Shown piece after piece: positions 37,086 to 49,889 of a stretch of 64,000 nt of DNA (its first letter is position 1; each line of letters begins with the position of its first letter). The notes beneath the pieces are model-generated. The model was not told the origin of the DNA and did not search any database. It was given only the letters and a program-made list of their open reading frames with translations. This stretch comes from Paracentrotus lividus (lineage: Eukaryota; Echinodermata; Echinoidea; Camarodonta; Echinidae). Location: assembly GCA_940671915.1 (NCBI GenBank), contig CALNVZ010003426.1, positions 46,170,085 to 46,234,084 on the forward strand. The letters are read 5' to 3'. Position numbers and translations under genes: made by a program.

Positions 37086-40000
37086 GCTCACCAGTACCCA
37101 TTGTAATTCACGTTCCATATACTCCGAATTGCTAATTGGTATTCAATTGGGGGATGTCCAATTTGTTTCAATTGTGAATTCTTCCAGTCAGGAATTAGTA
37201 CCGTGAGGATATTTAAGTGTAACCTAAAGTATGATGACGGTTAGTTAATTAATCTTTTTTTTTTTCTTTATTGGAACACTGTATACAATCTATGTGGTTC
37301 ATAATGTGAAACAACAAAGATATACGATTGCATTTGGAATATTTTCGGACGAACTAACCCTCGGACTAATACACCAAATTGTGTTCGGACAAACGAACTT
37401 TATTTCATTTTTTTTTTTGGACAAAAATTAGAAAAATTACGTGTTGCAATCAGGGGCAAACGATCCTTCGGAACAACAAACGCTTTTTCATATTCCGACA
37501 AATGAACCTTCGGAACAACGAGCTGTAATCATGAAAAAGGGAATTTCCTATGATATGTTCATGTGACCTTAAAATGATTTCATTGGCCCCTCCTTCTTTT
37601 TTTTCTTTTTTTTTTTCTTCTTTTTTTTAAGATTGAAAATTTGAAGAAAAATATTTTAGGAAAAGATGCACATTATCAATTGTTGTTTATTTTGTCTACG
37701 CGGTAGGAAAGTGGTAATATCAATGGTGGATCCAGGATTTCAGGATGGGGTGGGGGCCGCCGAAATTTTCTAATTTTAACATGTACGGTCAATGACTGCA
37801 TAGCATGAAAAGAAAGTACAGTCATGAGCCGCACAATGTTTAAAATTGTAGATAATTTATCAGGCTACATGCCTGTGAAGTTTTGTTCTGCTGGTAGTTT
37901 TAATAAAAAGATAATTTGAGTGGGGTAAGGTAGGGAGGGGAGGATCCTACGATGTGTTACAGCATGAGGGATTTCCCATTTTTTGTACTTTCTTATTCTT
38001 TGTTGCGTTATATATTTGTATCCAACCGGTCTTATAGGTTGAGTGATATATCAATCTTTTTTTAATTTATATGCTTTTAAATAAATGTGAAGTAGATTTT
38101 TCAAAAGTCACTTTATTAAGTAATTAATCAATTCAAACAAACTTCATGCTCGCACGGCTCATAGACAATGCATTGCAGGCATCAAAAATTGCAATATGCC
38201 ATTTTATAACAATAATTGTGCCTTTTCACCCATTTTCTTTGCATGTACGTAAATACACAATTGAGTGGAAACATATTTCTTGCAATAAACTTTGTTTAAG
38301 TTGTAATTCAATTGTAAAAGACAGGATTTCTGCCATTTTAAAAATATTTTTCTTCTTTTCTGTAGCGCGGTTGGAAAGAATAATTTTGTATTACAAGTTT
38401 ATATTTTTTTGAAGCATAGGGTCTTATAAACACAGTCGAAGTTGATTTAATTCATTTAATGCGAACTATAAGAAATAACTTGCCATTGAAATTTTTAAAC
38501 TGTTTAAAACATTTTTTCTTGTAACACATTGTATATCTTTAATGACACACCCTGTACAGGCAAAATGTTAATCATCTTCCTTACCATCTCAGCTTCCAAT
38601 TAATATATACTTTTATACATGTGTGACTTACCATTAACAAACTAGAGATGTTTGTTTGTGACGATATACATTTCTACAAATGTTTGGACATGTAACTCAT
38701 TTTGCACCCAATTCATGGCCTTATACATGTATATATAGAGAGAAATATGTAGAATAATCTATGAAATTAATTTAGTGTGACCTTTATAAGAAATATGGAG
38801 ACATGCATTATGACATGCATTTCATCAATTTCAAATGCCCAAGGATATTTTAAAGACTTCAATTTGGATTTCTTTCAATAAGTTCCAAGCAACATTATTT
38901 ATCTTTTTTTTTAATGTTTTTATTTTCAAATAGGATACATGTAAAAAAAAAAAAATAAATAAATAAATAAATAAAAAAGTGGTTGACCTATAAAATACAA
39001 CTAACTTATTTCAAGTCTTTGAAATGAATTTGTAGAATGACTGACTTAGGTTTTCTTTTATCTGCTTTTATTCCCTTTCCTATAAAAAAAAAATTAAAAA
39101 AAATGGATCACAATGGATTGAATTTGAATTCTGTAATTATGTTATTGAAAATATGAAAACGTTCAACAAATTATTATCTATGCTAAACCTTGTGAGAAAG
39201 ATATTTTTCATGAACGAATTATATACTAAGTGTCTTTTCTGCTCTCTAAAGTAGCTTTCTAAATTCCTGTATTAAAGCCTTAATATAAATTCAAACGAAA
39301 GCAATTTTCATTTAATAACCTAATTTGCATCTGAGATGCATTGCATTTTATTTCTTCTTTAACTCCTGCTTCTGTAATCTCAATCGTTCATTAGTATAGC
39401 TTAGCTACTCCTATATTGGAAGACTTTCTTTCCTCTAAGGCTACGCGTCTCCATCTCACAATATTCACTCTAAATGGACAATGATGGACATTGATTGTAC
39501 ACCGTGTTAAAAAAAAAATACAGAGTCCATAGAAAAGGGCTTAGGGCTTACAGTGTGGAGGCAATTAATGGGGCGTATTATTGAAAATGCATTCTCAAAA
39601 TAAACTTTGACTTAAAGAGATGGACACATAAATTGTTATTTTTTAATAAACATTTTTCGTTCCCTTTTTTGTTTTTGTTTTTGTTTTTGATTTGCTAAAG
39701 GGGGTTGCACACCTGGCCTTGCGTTACACTTGCGTGGCAAATACGCCGTGCATGCCGTGTGCTGTAGTTGTTGTTGTTGTTGTTGTTGTTTTTTCTTTTT
39801 TTTACTTCAATGTCATGGTACTCAGAGATGTATAACAAAATAGCAAAAGTCGAAGTTTATTTTGAATGTTGTTTTTTTAATCTTACACCAAGTAAGCATT
39901 TGTTTCAGGATTCTGTTTTCATTTCTGAGATGCGCTGTACAATCAAAGCCCATTTTTTACAGAAGGATTAATGAGAGGTCGCTTGGCCTAAAATATAATG

Positions 40001-40560
40001 ATGACCTATTGAAATTGCAGAAGCAGGAATCAATAATAATGATTTCTAAAATGCATTACATTTTAGATGCAAAGTAGGTAATTATTACACTTAATACCGG
40101 TGTATATTATCCCCAAATCTCGACTAGATTACTTGAAATTGGTTTGACTTATAGAATTGAAGTACTTTACATTTTTTTTATCATTAATATACTTTTCTAA
40201 CCCTGTTGTTTTTTTAACCGTGTCAACAACCGTTGATACTGGTTTTCTTCACTTCAAAGGCCTACATCTAAAATTTGTTTAACCCGTTGTATACTGAGAA
40301 CTTTTTACAAAGCCGAATGAATCGTGATTGTCAAGCATGCTTGCAAAAAATTCTTTTCATTTAAAGGTGAAGCAAAGACATCTTTAAATAGATCAATGTC
40401 AGATGATTTAAATCATATAAGGCCTTTATATGTTTATGCAATCATGAGTGAAATAAACGGTCGACAAGAGGGGTGTTCTATGTTTCTTCAGCCCACATAA
40501 TATACGGGCTTAGTATGCAACGGGTTAAAGTAACAAAAGTAAATAAAATATCTATCAGGA
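36507..40560. other. intergenic spacer, no gene recognised
   Basis: It begins with a CpG-richer stretch just upstream of the MTCH2 start (36580-36710; a likely promoter region, though no TATA box is clear), then AT-rich DNA. A poly-T run at 37059-37081 and a (TTG)n run near 39765-39790 are visible. Around 37340-37530, short repeated GAACCTTCGGAACAACGA-like units occur. ORFs are short and lack homology that could be recognised. Confidence 0.5.
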
Positions 40561-40570
40561 CTGTTACTTA

Positions 40571-40795
40571 AAGTGGTATATCTTCGCGAAGACGCCTTCG
40601 ACGTCTCGGAGACTCATAGACCCGGAACGTCTCTGCGACTGAAAAACATCTCATAGAATTGAACATGTTCGATTTTCCCGCGACTCAAGCGGGACAAAGC
40701 GGAGACCCAGGAGATGTCTCCGCGACTAGTCTCAAACCCATCTCGAATTGAGACAAGTTTGTGACTCCATCCAGAGACGTTTCCTGAGGCTTATA
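40571..40795. repeat. GAGAC-rich dispersed repeat, copy B
   Basis: Starts GTGGTATATCTTCGCGAAGA and contains GACGTCTCGGAGACTC, CATGTTCGATTTTCCCGCGA and AGTCTCAAACCCATCTCGA. It runs in the opposite sense to copy A at 18216 and shares internal phrases with copy C at 50184. Confidence 0.65.
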
Positions 40796-40985
40796 TGGCT
40801 TAACCTGCAGATGAATGCTTATTGATTAAATTCATGGGATTAGACTTATAATTGGTTCTTTACTCGTTTGTTGGATGTGATTCATCCCAAGAAATATCGG
40901 ATGACAAAAACGATTTTAAACGTTATTTTCCACTCTTTTATCAAGCTTAATAATTCATTCCCTTTATCAGGGTGGTGCTTTTATT

Positions 40986-41143
40986 AAGTCGATCGTAAGT
41001 TACGAATAAATTTGCGAACGACTGGTTACCCGTTCTTGTAATAATGTTTGTGAGTGTGATTAGTACAACACTCAAGATACCGAACTTGTTTCAGTCGTTC
41101 GTAAAGTCATTCGTAAATATACGAACGACTTGATGAAACACAA
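40986..41143. repeat. hairpin about 200 bp upstream of the LRR gene
   Basis: Arms TTAAGTCGATCGTAAGTTAC and its imperfect inverse TACGAACGACTTGATGAA, with inner arms GCGAACGACTGG and CAGTCGTTCGTAAAG, form a long imperfect stem. Likely a small MITE lying in the promoter-proximal region. Confidence 0.6.
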
Positions 41144-41289
41144 CCCAGATTTACTACTGCATTTCGCTTCAGGGATTTTTTTTTTTTCCTTTACAGTTTA
41201 GTCATTAGTAGTGTCTGCTCTTTTACCACTTCTGCATTGACCAATCAAAATATAATCTCTCATCATATGCCTTTCTCTCTGTCTCTGAG

Positions 41290-41300
41290 TATATATATAT
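41290..41300 (+). promoter_or_regulatory. TATA-like element of the LRR gene
   Basis: TATATATATAT lies about 50-60 bases upstream of the ATG at 41349. It would place transcription start near 41320 and give a short leader, fitting an intronless gene. Position and sequence are seen; promoter function is inferred. Confidence 0.45.
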
Positions 41301-41348
41301 TCAGCATTATACAAATATTTCCACATTTTCTGTTCGCAACGTTTTAAG

Positions 41349-44114
41349 ATGAAGCTGTACAGCGCTTGTCACGTGTTTTCTTCATTGTTGCTAATATTAT
41401 TCTCGTGTTCTCTTGTATGTATTCGAGGTGGTGATCAATTTTGCCCAAACCAGTGCTCATGTTCAACAAGAAGGATTGATTGCCCCAGTAGACTACTCAC
41501 CAATGTACCCAATGGTAATGTCTCCCAGCATGCCCTAGTTTTTAACATGAACTTTAACCAAATCAAATTGGTTAAAAATGATGCTTTTATCATGACGTTC
41601 AAACTTCGTGAGTTGTACTTATCTTTCAACAGGATCTCGACTTTGATGCCACGGGCCTTCGCCGGCCTCAGGAACCTGCGCGTGTTAGGACTGCGGAGCA
41701 ATCATCTTGTTAACATTTCAGCTATTCGAGATCTCGCCATGCTGGATGAAATTCAACTTCAAAGCAATTTCCTTCAGGAGCTAAATGCTGGTGCATTCCG
41801 ATATGTGGGGCTGAATACTGCTATTTCCATTAATGTCGGCAATAACTTTCTACATAGTCTGTCGGAGTTAACGCCTCGCATAAACACACTATACGCAAAA
41901 TCTTCGGGACTGACGATTTTCGATGTTTCCAACGCATTGTTTGCTCACGAGATACGCTCTATTGGTATGAGTTCTAATCGAATAACATTTCTACCTGATC
42001 TGCAAAATCTTAAAGCTCTTGAAACACTAGATCTATCCTACAACCCTATACACTCTGTCTCCGAGTCACCCTTACCTAAGAATCTACACTTCTTAAATCT
42101 TGAGTACGCCAAATTGACTGTTATACCAGAGCAATGGTGCGACAACAATTTACACTTGATACTGCAAGGAAACTTAGTTCATTCTATACACGACGTACTT
42201 CGACAGGAATATAACAGATTCTCACATCTAAATTTGTTAGAGAATAGTATTTATGAAATAGGCTCAATTCGATTGTCACCGTTTTTGCATTTCCTTAAAT
42301 TGTCGGACATTAATGCTAATGAGCTCACTCTTGATATGGTCTCTTTCCCAACTCTTAACACACTTGAGGTCTTTCGAAGTCACTTGCATAAGTTCATTGT
42401 CATCAATTTCTCAAACTGTAGTCTTAAAATTCTGAGGCTTCCTGGAAATGAACTGAGTAATGTGGCATTTGTTAAGTCTTGCCCAAAGATATTTTATATA
42501 GACTTATCAGACAACAAAATCACTCATATAGACCGGTTTATTTTTAATGGAAGTGTGGAAATTGAATCACTTAATCTCAGCTACAATCGAATTGTTACTC
42601 TTGAAAATTTCACCCAGATGAAAAGTTTGAGAACGTTGGACTTGTCTTACAACAGACTTCAATCAGTCAGTCAAAGTGCTTTCGAGGGAACCCTAACATT
42701 AAACCTCTTGCTACTTCAAGGTAATGAATTAGTAGAAATCCCTAAGTTTTCACCCTCTTTACAGACAGTTACATCATTAAACATGTCCTTTAATATTCTT
42801 GATGAAATCCAGAACGATAGCTTTGGCGTATTCCCCAGCTTACGATATGTATATCTACAGTCGAATAAACTGACAAGTTTCAGAACGGGTAATTTGGATG
42901 GTTTGTTAGAGGTTGGTTTGGAAAATAATTCATTGGTGTCACTTGATGACATCACTACTATCGGACTGTCTTCCCTGTGGATTTTAAATGTTGCTCGTAA
43001 TGGAATCTCACATATCCCCGAAAGTTTAAGGAATAATAGTTTCATTATACATATAAATGTCGAAGATAATGACTTAGACAACATAGCGATATCATCCAAC
43101 GTTAAGTATCTTTACAGTTCAAGAAATCGTATTCGCAGCTTAACCGACATTTTGATTTCACCGAGGTATGAAAAGTGTAAACTGAACATAGCTAGTTTTG
43201 ATTGGAATATGATTAGTTATATTAGTCCTAAGTCGTTTGCTGGATGTAACGCCATGTATGATTTGTCCCTGGATGGTAACCCAATATCAGTTCTGTCTGC
43301 AGATGTCATTCTTTGGACTTTCTCGATGTCTCACATTGTGCTACAAAATGCATCATTCGGTACAAAGCTTCAGCCTAATCTTGAAATTAAGAAAACATCT
43401 GTCATGTGCGAGTTGAGTCCCAACAAAACCTGTACGTTTGTTCTTCCAGTCCTGCAAAAACACCTTTTTCTTTGCGATAACGAACTATCATCTATTCCGA
43501 TCATCAAAGGGCCTCTTCTTTCTAATCTCAACCTTAGCAGAAACAAGATTATATCACTTTCCGGAAGACCCTTCAAAGAATTACCAAGGTTACTTGAGAT
43601 TGATCTGAGTTCGAACCTCATAACCGCCATTCCATCCAAAACATTTACCAGTCATATTTTTACAATTTACCTCCAGAATAATCGGATCCAATTCGTCAGC
43701 GAATCTGCCTTCACTGCCCTTAACCCGATATCTCTCTGTCTTCAGAATAATAACTTAACCACGATCCATACCTCAGGTCTCCCGTTGATTTCCCGAACCA
43801 CAACGCTTCAGATAAACCCATGGCATTGCGACTGCGACTTGGTGCCTCTTTTAAAATGGCTCGTTCGTTCAGGTGTTGAGAGCCTCATTTGTTCTACCCC
43901 GTCTAGTTTGCAGGGTGTCAACCTTGTCACCCTTCACGAGTCGGACCTTTGCCACCTTGAGGAACCAGTCTCCATCGAGAATTCCTTGCGTGACCAACCT
44001 CATGCAAGCGGCGCCTCGAGTAAAATTGATTTCCGTAGTCAATTAGCATTTATTATCCCTCTGCAAACCATAGCATACATATTTCTTTCCCAGTTTGCTA
44101 TATTTCCAGTTTGA
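41349..44114 (+). CDS. intronless secreted leucine-rich-repeat protein, likely GPI-anchored (921 aa)
   Basis: One uninterrupted ORF. Residues 1-27 form a signal peptide (hydrophobic SSLLLILFS). An LRRNT cap follows (CPNQCSCSTRRIDC, 32-45), then more than twenty LRRs of the LxxLxLxxN type (LRTLDLSYNRLQSV, LLEIDLSSNLITAIP), an irregular break with C687-x7-C695, more LRRs, and an LRRCT cap (823-868, starting NPWHCDCDLVPLLKWL, last Cys 868). The tail has small residues (ASGASS, 886-891) and a hydrophobic end (LAFIIPLQTIAYIFL), with no cytoplasmic domain. This suggests a GPI anchor rather than a Toll-like receptor: no TIR domain is present. Intronless LRR/TLR genes are abundant in sea urchins, often in immune families. 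Function here (adhesion or pathogen recognition) is inference. The ATG is the first in frame, directly before the signal peptide. Confidence 0.9.
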   Translation: MKLYSACHVFSSLLLILFSCSLVCIRGGDQFCPNQCSCSTRRIDCPSRLLTNVPNGNVSQHALVFNMNFNQIKLVKNDAFIMTFKLRELYLSFNRISTLMPRAFAGLRNLRVLGLRSNHLVNISAIRDLAMLDEIQLQSNFLQELNAGAFRYVGLNTAISINVGNNFLHSLSELTPRINTLYAKSSGLTIFDVSNALFAHEIRSIGMSSNRITFLPDLQNLKALETLDLSYNPIHSVSESPLPKNLHFLNLEYAKLTVIPEQWCDNNLHLILQGNLVHSIHDVLRQEYNRFSHLNLLENSIYEIGSIRLSPFLHFLKLSDINANELTLDMVSFPTLNTLEVFRSHLHKFIVINFSNCSLKILRLPGNELSNVAFVKSCPKIFYIDLSDNKITHIDRFIFNGSVEIESLNLSYNRIVTLENFTQMKSLRTLDLSYNRLQSVSQSAFEGTLTLNLLLLQGNELVEIPKFSPSLQTVTSLNMSFNILDEIQNDSFGVFPSLRYVYLQSNKLTSFRTGNLDGLLEVGLENNSLVSLDDITTIGLSSLWILNVARNGISHIPESLRNNSFIIHINVEDNDLDNIAISSNVKYLYSSRNRIRSLTDILISPRYEKCKLNIASFDWNMISYISPKSFAGCNAMYDLSLDGNPISVLSADVILWTFSMSHIVLQNASFGTKLQPNLEIKKTSVMCELSPNKTCTFVLPVLQKHLFLCDNELSSIPIIKGPLLSNLNLSRNKIISLSGRPFKELPRLLEIDLSSNLITAIPSKTFTSHIFTIYLQNNRIQFVSESAFTALNPISLCLQNNNLTTIHTSGLPLISRTTTLQINPWHCDCDLVPLLKWLVRSGVESLICSTPSSLQGVNLVTLHESDLCHLEEPVSIENSLRDQPHASGASSKIDFRSQLAFIIPLQTIAYIFLSQFAIFPV

Positions 44115-44418
44115 TTCAATTACAGTAATGTCACAAAAGATATAACAAACTTCGTTTGTGATAAAGAACAGAAAATTTGGTTAAAGCTCAATAGACCGCG
44201 GGGCCAATAAACAGCAAGGCTAATATTATTGGGTCAAGATGACCCTAGGTTGTTGTTGTTGTTGATTTGTGTTGTTTTTTTTTCTTTTTTTTTTACTTCG
44301 GTTCAGGTACTCAAATTTTTATTTTCCTTTTTTATGAATTTCTTGTATTTTATTCGTGCACTTGTCTTCAAAATTTCAATGTATTTATTCGTGCACTTGA
44401 TCATGATTATTCTTTTCG

Positions 44419-44424
44419 AATAAA
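44419..44424 (+). terminator. poly(A) signal of the LRR gene
   Basis: AATAAA, about 300 bases after the stop. A weaker candidate AATAAA is at about 44205. This is the best-placed signal before the next repeat begins at 44584. Confidence 0.5.
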
Positions 44425-44583
44425 ACGCATATCTCTTGACTTTTATTTGAGAGATTACGAAACCTAACAGGATTAATGATTACATTTATGTGACTTTTGA
44501 CTTACCCAAACCCATACTGTTATAAATGATGAATCATACTATCATCAAGGTTGAAGCTGATTTACAGTGGTCCATGAAATGTT

Positions 44584-45202
44584 TAAAGGAGGAGTCCGGG
44601 CTGAAATGAAAAAGTTTTGTAAGGTAAAGTAAAATTTAACAAGCACAACACAGAAAATTTCATCAAAATCGGATGAAAAATAACAAAGTTATGCATTTTT
44701 TTTAGTATGAATTTTTTCGTAAAACAGTTCTTGGCATTGTCTCATTGCCTCATTTGAATATTTGAATATTCAAATGGGCAAAATGATGATGTCACAGTCC
44801 CCTACTTCTTGTGTATTTTATTATATAAAATCCTATTTTTCTCATTTTTTCATATATTGCGTATACAGAAAATCTATCCCACATACTGAAATAGGTAAAA
44901 GCACTAGTGACCTTGAACATTCCACAAAAGTTAATCCCTGTTTTTATGTCCTTGGGGGCGAAAATCTTGATAATTGGTATTTCATACAATAAAATACAAA
45001 GAAAATAAAAGGGGGACTGAGACATCATCAGTTTGCCAATTTGAAGATGGCAAAAACTGTTTCCTAAAAAAATTCAAAACCTAAGAAAATTCAAAACTTT
45101 GCTATTTCTGATCCGATTTTGATGAAATTTTCAGTGTTGTGCTTTTTAGATTTTACCTTATTTTTCTAATAATGCAAATCTCCAGCCCGGAGCAGTCCTT
45201 TC
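44584..45202 (+). mobile_element. ~620-bp MITE, TCCGGGCTG family, copy 1
   Basis: Left end TTAAAGGAGGAGTCCGGGCT and right end AGCCCGGAGCAGTCCTTTC are inverted. Inner arms GAAAATTTCATCAAAATCGG and CCGATTTTGATGAAATTTTC extend the foldback. It is the same family and orientation as 62454-63076. It ends beside a large GT microsatellite. Confidence 0.8.
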
Positions 45203-45239
45203 AGAAGATATTTTCCTGCTGTATCGTACCAATCCATTA

Positions 45240-45257
45240 GCCAGTCTGTGTGCGTGA

Positions 45258-45295
<38 letters not shown>

Positions 45296-45636
45296 GAGTG
45301 TGAGTGAGAGGGATTGTGTGTGTGTGTTTGTGGGTAGGTGCGTGTAAGCGTGTGAGTGTGTGTGTGTTTGAGCATGTGTGCGTTCATGAGTGTGAGTCGA
45401 GTGTGTGTGTGTGTGTGTGTGTATGCGTGTGTATTTGTGTGGGTGGTTAGGTTGGTGGTTGTGTGAGAGAGAGTGTATGTGTGTGTGAGTGTGCATATGT
45501 GTGTGTGTGTGTGTGTGTTTGCGTGTATGTGTGTGTGTGTTGTGTTTCGGTAGGTGTGCGTTCATGAGGTTGATGGTGTTTGGGTGGGTGTGTGTGCATG
45601 TGTATTTGTGGGATTGATAGGTTAGTGTGTGTGTGT

Positions 45637-45671
<35 letters not shown>

Positions 45672-45675
45672 AGAG
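45240..45675. repeat. compound GT/TGTG microsatellite-minisatellite
   Basis: More than 400 bases of interrupted (GT)n with repeated phrases such as GTGTGCGTTCATGAG. Open frames through it give Thr/His-rich peptides only because of the repeat, so none is called as a gene. Confidence 0.9.
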
Positions 45676-48600
45676 AGAGAGGATGTATGTGTTGATGAGT
45701 TTTAGTGTTTTATTTATTTTATTTTTAATGTGTGAGTAAAATGAATAAAGTTTTAATCGAAGCATTGTTTCAATTAAATTCCATTCACCCATTTTACATA
45801 AAAAGGCAAGCAAACAAACTGACAAATTAAAATTTCTATTCAACAGATTTTTTTTGCCCTAACACATCGAAGAAGGATGGAGACAGTCGAAAAACAATAA
45901 CACATGATACCAAACATCATGACACACGACGTGTAGCCTACAAAATCAAAGACTCGTATCATCAAGAAAGACTCAGTTATTAGCTGGATTCATAATATAG
46001 CATTTGAGTGCATTTATTGTACATGTCAATAAAATTTATCCAAATCAATGAGCTGAATGCTATGATAGCATGTTCTATTCTGTCCATATCACAAGTGAAT
46101 TGCACTGACTTTCCAAAATATTCACTACAATTTTGAATAATTGATATACATAAATTATATAAATTATTCTATTTATGGGGAGGGTCCACGAGGCCGATTT
46201 TCTCATATCGTATTGTCTTTCATTTGGATGTTGCGTCAAAACATCCTGACAAAAGAAAAATCGACCTCGTGGATTCTCGGCCTCGTGGGAAGACAAGTAC
46301 ATATAATCTTTGAATTTGAATGAGCGTCAACGCGGAATGAAGTATGAAGAGGTCAACGGTAAATTAATTTAAATACTCATTCCTGTGCTAATAATTTAAA
46401 TTTGAATGCCTGCTTGATATTGGATGGTCAGATAGTGAATTTGACGAAATAAAAATGAATTTGGAATACTATCGTTTTTCATAAAGTGTTCATAGGTTGC
46501 ATCAATTTGGTAGCTCCTATTGTGAAATAGAAAACACGTAACTTAGTAATGGTCAAAACCAATATTTATAATGATGAATGATGATTATTGTCTTTAATAT
46601 ATCCACTTGCTCAAAGCGCTTTACAATGTATTATTACCCCATTCATTGGATTCAATTCCCATACAGCCATTTTACATGGTCATTTGTGAAATGAACCTCC
46701 CGGGTACCCACTTTAAACCTGGGTGGAGTGAAAATTTAACAAATAAAATGCCATGACAAGTGTCGGTATCCCCAGTCAAGTTTTACTACATGTAAATCAA
46801 GAGTAACTACAAGACATGATTACACATAAATCCCAATCATTAAGGGTTGAATATATATTGTAATAAATACTTCAAGCCTATGTAGTTCGAGCACACCCGC
46901 ATATATATTTTGATATTCATCAATTCAATAAAAAAATAGGAATGCGAAATTAGATATTGATCAAAATAAAAAAGGTTGAGGCACCATATGGCTGGAATTT
47001 AAAAAAAAAAAACAGACCTAAAAAGGGGATGAATTAAAATAGAGACATGGAAAAGGAGAAAAAGAGGGAGAGAGATAGATGGGGAGAAAGAAATGGAGAA
47101 AGAGGGTGTGAGAAATAGAGTTCAAGAGAGAAAGAGAGAGATGGATATTAGAAATATGAAACATGATTATCAGATACTCAAAAGCAAGACTCCTTCCTTT
47201 TAAATAATGATATAATAACAAAGAATACACCATATGTAAATTCATATAAACTGTCCAAAATTTTGGGCAAGCATGCAGCTGCAATCACGTTTTAAACTGA
47301 TCAATCGGTAATGGCGCAGTCACGTGTACGACGCATAGCCAACGCACAGCATGCGCTGGGCGTGCGCCACTCACTCGTCGAGCGCGCTAAGCCAACGCGC
47401 AGTGCATTCGCCGCGTATTTTAATATGTGTTGTCTATGTATACGCTCTGTGTGCGTGGTGTACATGTGACTGCCGCAGTAGGAAATACACCCTCGGAGCT
47501 AGAGGAACTTAGGGTTTTACATCCTATCCAAGAGACTTAGTCAGGATAAACTCTGTACAAAAGAGCACAATCGGATCTACCTGTCAACAAAACCCGGGAC
47601 CTGCTGAGGATCGCTCTATACCAACATAGCCAACGAACCTCATAAACAAACGATACATCATATTCCATAATATCTATGAAGGGATAATAACATGAATGCA
47701 TTTTCTGACTCCGACTTATATGGACTTGTAATTTTTATAATCTAACTCTTTTTAAATACAAAATCCAACAATTAAAGATATCCCCCAAATTAAAAAGAAT
47801 GCAAGAATACAATGTCATGTTAATGTCTAGTATTAATTAGTAGTATTAATTTTCATTTTCATCTATTGAAATATTGAATTAAGATTGATTAAAATGGCGA
47901 AGTTAGTTTCATATCTTAGATATTTTGTCATAATAAATATTGCACCTGCCACCATGTAGTATACTCATTTATATTGCCCCGAATTAAATTAAAATATACA
48001 TAATTTATATAGTTATCATATATAAATAATAAAAAGGACCTTCATCTGGCTTTATAGTGCTTAATGAAATATATAAACCCGATCGTCTGACTCATCAGTA
48101 ATTCATTAGTAACGAGACACAATTATAATTTTTTTCATTTATTTATTACGCTTTCCACAGCCTTCCCCTCGGCTTCCCGACTTTCACCTAATCTTTTAAA
48201 GGTGTATCATGATCTGAAAATTGGCTATCTGTCATCCCCATGAATTATTCCTCCAACATGGCTTTAGTGAGACTAGTAAATGATTTCATTATCCTCCTTT
48301 TTTATCCATTTAACCCCTGTGTGGGGAGAACCAATGTTGGATATAAGTGCCGGGACTTTTATATACATCACCTTTGAACCTGGAATCGGGTGTTAAAACT
48401 ACTCGACTGTGACAAAGCCTAGATTTACTTTAATTTTATCTGTTTAAAATATGCTATTTCAATTTCTGCCATAACATCCCAGTCGGATAAATAATTTGCA
48501 ATAGTCTGTAGTAATAGAATAAAAAGCCCAAACAAACATATATTAACATTATCAAATCTTTTGGATATATATTACCACTATTTGAATACATTTTTAACAA

Positions 48601-49889
48601 ATGCACAATGAATTGGTGCAGATGTCGAAGGATTTCACGTTTTGAAAGTGTGAACGTTGCAAAATAATTCATGAATAGTGAAAACTGTTTACACGGTTTT
48701 ACATTTACACTTTGAGATTTTCTTGGGATATTTCTTATGAATAATAACATATTGAGAAAACAGTTATTGTCATTCATGTGTATTACATCATTATGATGAC
48801 AGAATAGTTGATTTTGTGATCAATTCGAATTAGTCATCATATAAATAACTATACATTTATTACAACTTCACAAATCATTTCATGCAAATACAGGTATAGC
48901 TGTTACTTGAAGATAAATTCTCGATTCCTGATAATACTGCAGTGTCTACAAAATACCCATCTATATGGACAAAACACGTTATTTTTAGAACCACTCGCTT
49001 TAATTCCAAATTGGTTTCCCCTATTGATGCACAGAAATTCTTGTTCGGTGCGATTTTTCAATTTCAAATAATTTCAAATTGTGTTCATTTTCTATAATTT
49101 GGCAGTCTTAATTTCGAATCCAGATGGAATCTCATTTTCTTTGCTATTTTTTTTCCTCACTTTATATAACATGTATAATAACAGTTTCGTCTATTCATCA
49201 TTCGCCTAATAACCATTGATGCTATTGACCCTTGGTCTAATTGTAGTATTAAGTTTATTCAGTCTAATTAGAAGTTGGTCTAATGAGACAATCAGAATGA
49301 TGATAAAATCAAGAGGAAAGTAATCCGATCATCCGTGTTTATTTTACAGAACATCTCAAAGCGAGTAAAGAAAAAAAATATCATGCTCCATAATAAATCA
49401 AATATATTTTGTTGGTTTTTCGGTGTTATAATATATACTTCTTCAACGTCGTAATAGTTATACTGTTGTCATCTTTATGTATTTCGTTACTTTTAAGGCA
49501 CTATATAAAGTAGGAATATTATAATCATGATCAATCGACCAAATTTGAACCAGGATTAAAGTTAGTCCGCTTCATGAATACACGCCTTGGAATATAAGCT
49601 ATTACCCGGTGGGACCCGAGTTCAAGCCGAGTTGAGCCGAGCTCGGAAAGTCGGGCAGCCGACTCGTCAACCATTCAGATGACAATATAAATAAACATTT
49701 ACCATGTAATCATAATAAATACCAAACCAGGTTTAAAAAACGGACATTCTAGTGTTCTGTGTGATTCCATAACAATTACTCCGCTCCAAAATTCATACAC
49801 TAATCGAATGATTCCGGATGGTGCTGCCCTGCTACCCGAGTCGCACCGAGCAAGTTCAAGACATCATTCGGACTCGGCAAAATTCGGTA
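45676..49889. other. intergenic spacer, no gene recognised
   Basis: AT-rich, with a hairpin at 46186-46276 (CCACGAGGCCGATTTTCT and AGAAAAATCGACCTCGTGG), a decayed SINE-like copy near 46600-46800, a GA-rich tract at 47039-47150, and a CpG-rich block at 47310-47460. The distal part probably contains the 3' UTR of the minus-strand transporter gene. Confidence 0.5.

Noticed and set aside
41435-43639. Minus-strand ORFs under the LRR gene
   Set aside because: They are antisense shadows of the 921-residue LRR reading frame.
45158-45565. 135-residue His/Thr ORF on the minus strand
   Set aside because: It is a product of the GT/CA microsatellite, with no start context or conserved domain.
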